Source of the DNA: CAYQUC01 sp964514215
Lineage (GTDB): Bacteria > Pseudomonadota > Gammaproteobacteria > UBA6429 > Thiohalophilaceae
Assembly (NCBI GenBank): GCA_964514215.1
Contig: CAZEPW010000034.1
Span: 1 to 38,184 of the forward strand
Length of the DNA stretch: 38,184 nucleotides
Direction: 5' to 3'
In this document: positions 32,971-38,184 of the stretch, in pieces
Position numbering within the stretch: position 1 is the first letter of the stretch
Layout: every line of letters starts with the position of its first letter
Translations under genes and position numbers: made by a program
Notes under the pieces: generated by a model
Databases searched by the model: none
What the model was told of the DNA's origin: nothing
What the model saw: the letters and a program-made list of their open reading frames with translations, nothing else

Positions 32971-34458
32971 TTATTCTAAGTCATCATCCATTGAATTTCG
33001 CCAGTAATGATCATCATGATCAAATAATCTGGAGTCTTGTTTTGGTCCCCAGCTGCCTGCTGGGTAGGTGTGAATAAAGTCGCGTTCAACCGACCATGAT
33101 TTTAATATTGGATCAATCACTTCCCACGCTAATCGTATTTCATCATATCGTAAAAATAATGAACAATCATTTTCAATAACATCTAATAATAATGCTTCAT
33201 AAGCATCAATAGAATATTCAGATACGCCACAATAACTGGCATCGAGTGATGTGGTATGAGTACGTAACTCTAAGCCGGGTTGTTTGACTTGCATTTCCAT
33301 CCGTAAACATTCATTTGGTTGAATACCCAGTAATATCCAATTGGGCTTTAATTGATCAATTTGAGTTTGTCGAAATAATTGTTGTGGCGGGTGTTTGAAA
33401 CGTATACTAATCAATGAGCTATTTTTTGGCATTCTTTTACCGGTTCGAAGATAAAAGGGTACATTTTTCCAACGCCAATTATCAATATAAAGCTTTAGAA
33501 AAGCATAAGTTTCTGTAACGCTCGAATTTGAAATACCTTCTTCGTTTAGATAGGAAATTACATTTTCTTTATTGACAGTGCCTTCGGCATATTGTGCGCG
33601 AAAAGCATGAGCATTTACCGAATTTTTCGAAATTGCACGAATCGATTTTAACACTTTAACTTTTTCATCGCGTAATGATTCGGCATCCATAACGGCCGGT
33701 GGTTCCATGGCGACTAATGTCAGCATTTGTAATAAATGACTTTGAATCATGTCGCGTAATGCACCGGTGTTGTCATAGTAATTGGCTCGACCATCAACTC
33801 CTTGGGTTTCGGCGTGGGTGATTTGAATGTGGTCAATAAAATTTCGGTTCCATAATGGCTCTAACATTAAATTGGCAAATCTAAAAACCAATACATTTTG
33901 AACCATACCTTTACCAAGGTAATGATCTATTCTAAAAATTTGTTTTTCAGAAAAATCTTTGTGTAATTGGTTTTCTAATGTTTTTGCGCTTTCAATATCA
34001 TAACCAAATGGTTTTTCGATGACAAGCCGTCGCCAACCACAGGTTTGATCATTTAGATTTGAATTTGCGATGTTATGACTGACCACTGCATATTCAGATG
34101 GTGGTATCGACATATAAAAAATAATATTTTTAGAAATATCGGGTGAATTTGTAATGTGTTCGTTTAAGGTCTTATAGGATTCTTGTGATGCTAGGTCACC
34201 TTTATAGTAATGAATGCGTTTTTTAAATTGTTGTATGATTTTTTCATCGTTATGACCTTGGTCAGATAAATTTTTAAATACATAATCCTTCCAGCTTTCA
34301 TTGGTATAATCTCTTCTTCCAAATCCGATAATGTTCATTTGTTCGGGTAATCTATTTGCTTTTTCAAGGTTGTATAAAGCTGGCAATAGTTTATTTCGAG
34401 ATAAATTACCTGTCACACCAAAAATAATAAAAGTACAAGGCTCTAGATTTTTTTGCAT
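32971..34458 (-). CDS. zwf: Glucose-6-phosphate 1-dehydrogenase
   Basis: Oxidises glucose-6-phosphate to the lactone with NAD(P)+ as acceptor. The 495-residue length is normal. The coenzyme fingerprint is GVTGNLSRNKLLPALY (about 14-29), with Val-Thr and Asn where GASGDLA is more usual. EKPFG (148-152) and the substrate-binding RIDHYLGK (176-183) are intact, as is the NTGALRDMIQSHLLQ block with the catalytic His. The ATG overlaps the gnd stop by one base (TAATG), so zwf is translated with gnd from one transcript. Confidence 0.95.
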   Translation of the reverse strand: MQKNLEPCTFIIFGVTGNLSRNKLLPALYNLEKANRLPEQMNIIGFGRRDYTNESWKDYVFKNLSDQGHNDEKIIQQFKKRIHYYKGDLASQESYKTLNEHITNSPDISKNIIFYMSIPPSEYAVVSHNIANSNLNDQTCGWRRLVIEKPFGYDIESAKTLENQLHKDFSEKQIFRIDHYLGKGMVQNVLVFRFANLMLEPLWNRNFIDHIQITHAETQGVDGRANYYDNTGALRDMIQSHLLQMLTLVAMEPPAVMDAESLRDEKVKVLKSIRAISKNSVNAHAFRAQYAEGTVNKENVISYLNEEGISNSSVTETYAFLKLYIDNWRWKNVPFYLRTGKRMPKNSSLISIRFKHPPQQLFRQTQIDQLKPNWILLGIQPNECLRMEMQVKQPGLELRTHTTSLDASYCGVSEYSIDAYEALLLDVIENDCSLFLRYDEIRLAWEVIDPILKSWSVERDFIHTYPAGSWGPKQDSRLFDHDDHYWRNSMDDDLE

Positions 34459-35366
34459 TATTTTTTAAACACCTTATGACCACCAAAGGCTTGTCGCATT
34501 TTAGATAATAATTTATTGCCGTAGTGATTATTATCTTGACTGGTGAAACGGCTAAACAGAGCCATGGTTAAAACTGGTGTCGCAACACCTTGTTGGATGG
34601 ATTCTTCAACTGTCCAACGGCCTTCCCCCGAGTCTGATACAAAAGGGGAAACATCATCGAGTTTTTGATCTTCTGATAAGAACTCCGCCATTAGATCCAA
34701 TAGCCAACTTCGTACTACGGAGCTATGTCGCCATAACTCTGATATTTGCGCTAAGTTGTAGTTAAATTCTGTTTTACCTTTGAGTAGGGTAAAGCCTTCT
34801 GAAAATGCTTGCATCATGCCATATTCGATTCCATTGTGAACCATTTTTGAAAAGTGTCCGGCACCAATGGGACCAACATGCGCCCAACCTTGGGTTGGGC
34901 TGGGGGCTAACGCTTCTAAAGCAGGTTGAATCATGGTGAGCGCAGTGTTACTGCCTCCGACCATTAAACAATAGCCATTGTCATTGCCCCAAATACCGCC
35001 GGATACGCCTGCATCCATATATTGAATTGATTTATGAGCAAGTAATTCACCTCGGCGTATGCTGTCGTTATAATTTGAGTTGCCACCATCGATGATTAAA
35101 TCACCTTTATTTAATTTATTTGATAAATCCAACAACATATCTTCAGTTGCTTGACCACTTGGTAACATTATCCATACGATTTTTGGTGATTCGAGTTTAT
35201 TGATGAGATCATCGATGTCGTTTGAACGAGTAAATGCCTTGTTTTTGGACAATTCGTCTAGAATATCAGATGATCGATTAAATCCAATCACCTGGATGTC
35301 ATGGCGTAATAGACGACGAGCCATATTAGCACCCATTTTTCCTAAGCCAATTATTCCAAGTTGCAT
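34458..35366 (-). CDS. gnd: 6-phosphogluconate dehydrogenase, decarboxylating (short form)
   Basis: Oxidative decarboxylation of 6-phosphogluconate to ribulose-5-phosphate. The 302-residue protein belongs to the short GntZ/YqeC-like form (about 300 residues), not the 468-residue enterobacterial Gnd. It has the Rossmann motif GLGKMGANM (8-16), the DAGVSGGIWG substrate loop, the catalytic Lys in GAGHFSKMVHNGIEYGMMQ, and SDSGEGRWTVEE near the C-terminus. The short form is often NAD-preferring, which cannot be settled here. AAGGAGA precedes the ATG with good spacing. First gene of the gnd-zwf pair and divergent from the PilZ gene. Confidence 0.93.
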   Translation of the reverse strand: MQLGIIGLGKMGANMARRLLRHDIQVIGFNRSSDILDELSKNKAFTRSNDIDDLINKLESPKIVWIMLPSGQATEDMLLDLSNKLNKGDLIIDGGNSNYNDSIRRGELLAHKSIQYMDAGVSGGIWGNDNGYCLMVGGSNTALTMIQPALEALAPSPTQGWAHVGPIGAGHFSKMVHNGIEYGMMQAFSEGFTLLKGKTEFNYNLAQISELWRHSSVVRSWLLDLMAEFLSEDQKLDDVSPFVSDSGEGRWTVEESIQQGVATPVLTMALFSRFTSQDNNHYGNKLLSKMRQAFGGHKVFKK

Positions 35367-35550
35367 GAAATCTCCTTATTGTTTTTATATAAAATGAATT
35401 TTTAGTTTAGTACTTATTTTGCTTTGATGCTTGTTTCGATAACCTTGATTCGCTTCTAAAGGTGTGATCTCTATAGTAATTATGAAATTTAATGGCTTAT
35501 TAGTAGCTTCTATTCCTAAAGTGCAGATAAATATAGCCGTTATAAACACC

Positions 35551-35832
35551 ATGGCGACAGACAAACGAAAATACTTACGATTTGAATTACCGGTAGATGT
35601 TAAATTAACGGATACTAGTGGTGAAGAAATAATTCTAAAATCACAAGATATTAGTGATAGTGGATTGTTTTTACGTGGCGATAGTTCATCACTTCCGTCT
35701 GTGGGGGAGGTTGTCGTAATACAATTGGCTAGTTTAGTTGCTGGTGATGCGCCACGCGAAATTACAGCAAAAGTTGTACGACAAAACAACGAAGGCATTG
35801 GTCTCGAATTTGTATTAGATGGTGAAAATTAA
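35551..35832 (+). CDS. PilZ-domain protein (probable c-di-GMP effector)
   Basis: A 93-residue single PilZ domain. The c-di-GMP-binding signature is complete: R-x3-R at Arg6-Arg10 (RKYLR) and D-x-S-x2-G at Asp33-Gly38 (DISDSG). The remainder forms the beta-barrel. I start at ATG 35551, which puts the RxxxR motif at the N-terminus as usual; upstream in-frame GTG 35464 and ATG 35482 would add a hydrophobic stretch of 23-29 residues. No ribosome site is strong for any of the three. The stop overlaps the ATG of the DUF4124 gene by one base. Its target is unknown. Confidence 0.83.
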   Translation: MATDKRKYLRFELPVDVKLTDTSGEEIILKSQDISDSGLFLRGDSSSLPSVGEVVVIQLASLVAGDAPREITAKVVRQNNEGIGLEFVLDGEN

Positions 35833-36281
35833 TGAACCATATATCGAATAGTGGGTTAAAAATTATTATTTCGGTAATCGCCTTTTTTAATTTGTCGTTG
35901 TGTTTTTCGAACGAAATATATAAATATATTGGTGAAGATGGCAGTGTTAGTTTTTCATCCATTGCGCCTAGAAATTCAAAAATCTTACAAACGGTTAATA
36001 TTAAAAAATTAATTAACAAAGGATCCGTTATAAATGGTGCTGCGCTGCAAAACGATAAAATAAAAGCAATTACGAATAAACTTACAAAATCTCGAATTAA
36101 GCGCAATGAAAATAGAAAAAAAAGTAATCAAAACTACCAAGATGAAATAACACTAATTAAAAATCAGAGGGTGGAAGGATTAAAAAATTTAACCGATGGA
36201 AAGGCAACACTTAGTACTCGTATCAGCAATAATAAAAAAATTAAAGACGCTATTAGTCGTATTATTGAAAAACAAGAATAA
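35832..36281 (+). CDS. Secreted DUF4124-type protein of unknown function
   Basis: A 149-residue protein with an N-terminal signal-like hydrophobic stretch (about 9-25). A short DUF4124-like module follows (EIYKYIGEDGSVSFSSIAP), in which tyrosines, glycine and the Asp-Gly turn are typical. The C-terminal two thirds are Lys/Asn-rich and helical or coiled in character, with many charged residues. The protein should act in the periplasm. It starts at the last base of the PilZ stop codon, so the two are translationally coupled. No function is known to me. Confidence 0.75.
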   Translation: MNHISNSGLKIIISVIAFFNLSLCFSNEIYKYIGEDGSVSFSSIAPRNSKILQTVNIKKLINKGSVINGAALQNDKIKAITNKLTKSRIKRNENRKKSNQNYQDEITLIKNQRVEGLKNLTDGKATLSTRISNNKKIKDAISRIIEKQE

Positions 36282-36385
36282 CTCGCTTCATAGTCATTTC
36301 CCTAAGTACTTCTTTCTCGTCATTCTTCATGGACTGAGCATCAACATCACGGTAAAATCATTCTTTTTTGAATTTTAAGGCTATT

Positions 36386-37798
36386 ATGACTACTCGTACC
36401 CGTTTTGCTCCAAGCCCAACCGGTTATCTTCATATTGGAGGTGCAAGAACTGCATTATTCTCCTGGTTACATGCAAGAAAACACGGTGGAAAGTTTATTC
36501 TTCGAATAGAAGATACCGATCGAGAACGATCAACAGAAGAATCAGTTAATGCAATTTTGGAAGGTATGAATTGGTTAGGGCTAACTTATGATGAAGGTCC
36601 TTTTTATCAAACACATCGGTTTGATCGATACAATGAAGTCATCAAACAGTTATTGGATGAGGGCAATGCCTACCACTGTTATTGTTCTAAAGATGAATTA
36701 GAAACCATGCGTAATGAACAAATGGCACGCAAAGAAAAGCCGCGTTACGATGGTCGATGTCGGCATAAAACCCAAGCTGTTGCCGGGGTTAATTCCGTTA
36801 TCCGTTTTAAAACACCATTAGAAGGACAAATAGTTGTTGATGATTTAATTCGAGGTAAAATTCCATTTCAAAATAATGAGTTAGATGATTTAATTATTGC
36901 GCGATCCGATGGTACGCCAACCTATAATTTAACCGTGGTAGTGGATGATCTTGACATGCAAATAACTCATGTTATTCGCGGCGATGATCATATCAATAAC
37001 TCACCTCGACAATTGCATATTTTTAAAGCACTTGATGGCAAATTACCGGTTTTTGCTCATGTGCCGATGATTTTAGGTGAAGATGGCAAACGTTTGTCGA
37101 AGCGACACGGTGCTGTTGGAGTGATGCAATACCGGGACGATGGTTATTTACCCGAGGCACTGATTAATTATTTAGTGCGCTTAGGCTGGTCACATGGTGA
37201 CCAAGAAATATTTTCTCTTGATGAATTGGTTAGTTTATTTAATATAGAAGATGTTAATAATTCTGCTGCTGCACTCAATATTAGTAAACTGCAATGGTTG
37301 AACCAGCATTACATTAAAACCTTGGATCCTGCCTATATAGCCACTCAATTGAGCTTTCATTTTGGTAATTTAGGGATAGATCCTGTTGAATCTGGTCCTG
37401 AGCTTGCCGCTGTTGTATTGGCGCAACGTGAACGCGCTAAAACTTTACTAGAAATGGCTGAATCGAGTTTATTCTTTTATAAAGATTTTGATGATTTTGA
37501 ACCTAAAGCGGCTAAAAAGAATCTAAATGACAAAACGAAACTGGCTTTAACGAATTTATTGGCCGCTTATACTGCAGTGCAGTCATGGGAAAAGGAGGCT
37601 ATTCATACGGTGATTGAGCAGGTTAGTGCGGCTATGGAGTTAAAAATGGGCAAAGTAGCACAGCCATTAAGGGTCGCTGTGTCAGGTGGTTCTGTTTCTC
37701 CACCTATTGATATCACTTTAGAATTGCTTGGAAAGCAAAAAACCCTCGAAAGAATTCAAAAAGCACTAACTTTTATTGAAAATCATCAAGATAGCTAA
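36386..37798 (+). CDS. gltX: Glutamyl-tRNA synthetase
   Basis: Charges tRNA-Glu with glutamate. The 470-residue protein is close to E. coli GltX (471). Motifs: class I HIGH-type signature APSPTGYLHIGGARTALF near the N-terminus, zinc-site cysteines in YHCYCSKDE and GRCRHK, HVIRGDDHINNSPRQ, and the KMSKS-type KRLSKRHGA loop. AAGG seven bases before ATG 36386 fixes the start; an in-frame TTG at 36368 is not needed. It is followed by tRNA-Ala and tRNA-Glu, the latter being its own substrate, a common order in gammaproteobacteria. Confidence 0.97.
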   Translation: MTTRTRFAPSPTGYLHIGGARTALFSWLHARKHGGKFILRIEDTDRERSTEESVNAILEGMNWLGLTYDEGPFYQTHRFDRYNEVIKQLLDEGNAYHCYCSKDELETMRNEQMARKEKPRYDGRCRHKTQAVAGVNSVIRFKTPLEGQIVVDDLIRGKIPFQNNELDDLIIARSDGTPTYNLTVVVDDLDMQITHVIRGDDHINNSPRQLHIFKALDGKLPVFAHVPMILGEDGKRLSKRHGAVGVMQYRDDGYLPEALINYLVRLGWSHGDQEIFSLDELVSLFNIEDVNNSAAALNISKLQWLNQHYIKTLDPAYIATQLSFHFGNLGIDPVESGPELAAVVLAQRERAKTLLEMAESSLFFYKDFDDFEPKAAKKNLNDKTKLALTNLLAAYTAVQSWEKEAIHTVIEQVSAAMELKMGKVAQPLRVAVSGGSVSPPIDITLELLGKQKTLERIQKALTFIENHQDS

Positions 37799-37808
37799 GG
37801 ATTTGTGC

Positions 37809-37837
37809 TTGATGATAGCGAATGACTCGCGTACAAT
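37809..37837 (+). promoter_or_regulatory. Promoter of the tRNA-Ala gene
   Basis: TTGATG (37809-37814), 17-base spacer, TACAAT (37832-37837). Transcription would begin near 37844, a few bases before the mature tRNA 5' end. Good hexamers and spacing. Its -35 begins 11 bases after the gltX stop, so it separates the tRNA unit from gltX. Confidence 0.6.
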
Positions 37838-37850
37838 CTCGCCTTCTTTA

Positions 37851-37926
37851 GGGGCTATAGCTCAGCTGGGAGAGCACTTGCATGGCATGCAAGGGGTCGG
37901 CGGTTCGATCCCGCCTAGCTCCACCA
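37851..37926 (+). tRNA. tRNA-Ala (GGC)
   Basis: A complete 76-base cloverleaf with encoded CCA. The acceptor stem GGGGCTA pairs with TAGCTCC and contains the G3-U70 wobble, the alanine identity element. The anticodon loop is ATGGCAT with anticodon GGC. The T-arm reads GGTTCGATCC. Confidence 0.96.
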
Positions 37927-37932
37927 GTTATT

Positions 37933-37987
37933 GCGGTACTGATAATTTGGTAAAATAAGAGATTTATTTTAGTTATATCAGTGCTGC
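37933..37987 (+). other. Nested hairpin in the tRNA-Ala to tRNA-Glu spacer
   Basis: Six bases after tRNA-Ala, 37933-37944 can pair with 37976-37987 as RNA in a 12-bp stem with two G-U pairs. Inside it, 37952-37958 pairs perfectly with 37964-37970. No T-run follows, so it may be a processing or stability element rather than a terminator. Confidence 0.35.
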
Positions 37988-38071
37988 GATTTAAAGGGAT
38001 AGTAAATTTAAGGTATAATTGAGTTTACCATCTATTGATAACAATATGACTAGCTATTGTTTGAGAAAATA

Positions 38072-38100
38072 GAAAATCATTATTTGATTTTCAATGTTTT
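38072..38100 (+). terminator. Weak hairpin with T-run just before tRNA-Glu
   Basis: GAAAATCA (38072-38079) and TGATTTTC (38085-38092) pair perfectly around a five-base loop, and AATGTTTT follows up to the first base of tRNA-Glu. It could end the tRNA-Ala transcript. A TATAAT at 38014-38019 without a clear -35 could instead drive both hairpin and tRNA-Glu. Confidence 0.3.
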
Positions 38101-38177
38101 GTCCCCATCGTCTAGTCGGCCTAGGACACTGCCCTTTCACGGCGGCAACAGGGGTTCGAATCCCCTTGGGGACGCCA
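38101..38177 (+). tRNA. tRNA-Glu (TTC)
   Basis: A complete 77-base cloverleaf with encoded CCA. The acceptor GTCCCCA pairs with TGGGGAC, the anticodon loop is CTTTCAC with anticodon TTC, and the T-arm reads GGTTCGAATC. It is one base longer than E. coli tRNA-Glu, in the D-loop region. Confidence 0.96.
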
Positions 38178-38184
38178 ATAAAAT

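Noticed and set aside
37776..37958. 60-codon frame at the end of gltX
   Set aside because: It covers the whole tRNA-Ala gene and overlaps gltX; the tRNA explains the sequence.
1..38184. CRISPR arrays, insertion sequences, phage or integron elements
   Set aside because: I looked for spaced direct repeats, transposase or integrase motifs and tRNA-linked attachment repeats and found none.

Overview
The window is AT-rich chromosomal DNA (roughly two thirds A+T by eye) from a gammaproteobacterium that I cannot name to genus. The assignment rests on gammaproteobacterial proteins and neighbourhoods: a tRNA-Asp followed by ppiD and fabI, mltD next to a yafS-like methyltransferase, rnhA and dnaQ, and gltX followed by tRNA-Ala and tRNA-Glu. 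A sigma-28-type promoter and a chemoreceptor suggest a motile cell. I see no phage, insertion sequence, CRISPR array or plasmid gene.

Layout. 1-4.5 kb: 3' end of tRNA-Asp, ppiD (periplasmic folding), a dicarboxylate/glutamate symporter and fabI (fatty acid synthesis). 4.7-10.9 kb: a four-gene peptide-type ABC importer (membrane-tethered binding protein, two enlarged permeases, one double ATPase) in yejABEF-like order. 10.9-15.5 kb: mltD, a yafS-like methyltransferase, rnhA, dnaQ and a TehB-like methyltransferase. 15.5-23.0 kb: a nine-gene minus-strand operon for a multisubunit Mrp-type cation/proton antiporter, ordered E-F-G-(DUF4040+B)-C-D-D'-small protein-D''. It has three ND5/MrpD-like pump subunits and no classical large MrpA.

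23.0-27.4 kb: an intergenic region with a strong intrinsic terminator that belongs to no visible gene (possible small RNA), then a sigma-28-type promoter in front of a chemoreceptor, a STAS anti-anti-sigma-type protein, an HsbR-like REC-PP2C-HATPase regulator and a helix-turn-helix/REC fusion. These four genes look like one signalling unit joining chemotaxis-type signalling to partner switching.

27.4-35.4 kb: sugar metabolism. A GH100 invertase stands divergent to a sucrose-phosphate synthase whose fused phosphatase domain has lost its nucleophile. A separate sucrose-phosphatase follows, then the oxidative pentose phosphate genes pgl, zwf and gnd. Sucrose made here is most plausibly a compatible solute, with the invertase allowing turnover (inference). 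35.4-38.2 kb: a PilZ (c-di-GMP) protein, a DUF4124 secreted protein, gltX, tRNA-Ala(GGC) and tRNA-Glu(TTC).

The most unusual items are the partner-switching unit behind a flagellar-type promoter, the Mbh-like layout of the antiporter with a probable non-canonical start codon, the orphan terminator, the degenerate sucrose-phosphate synthase phosphatase domain, and the extra membrane segments in the ABC importer.
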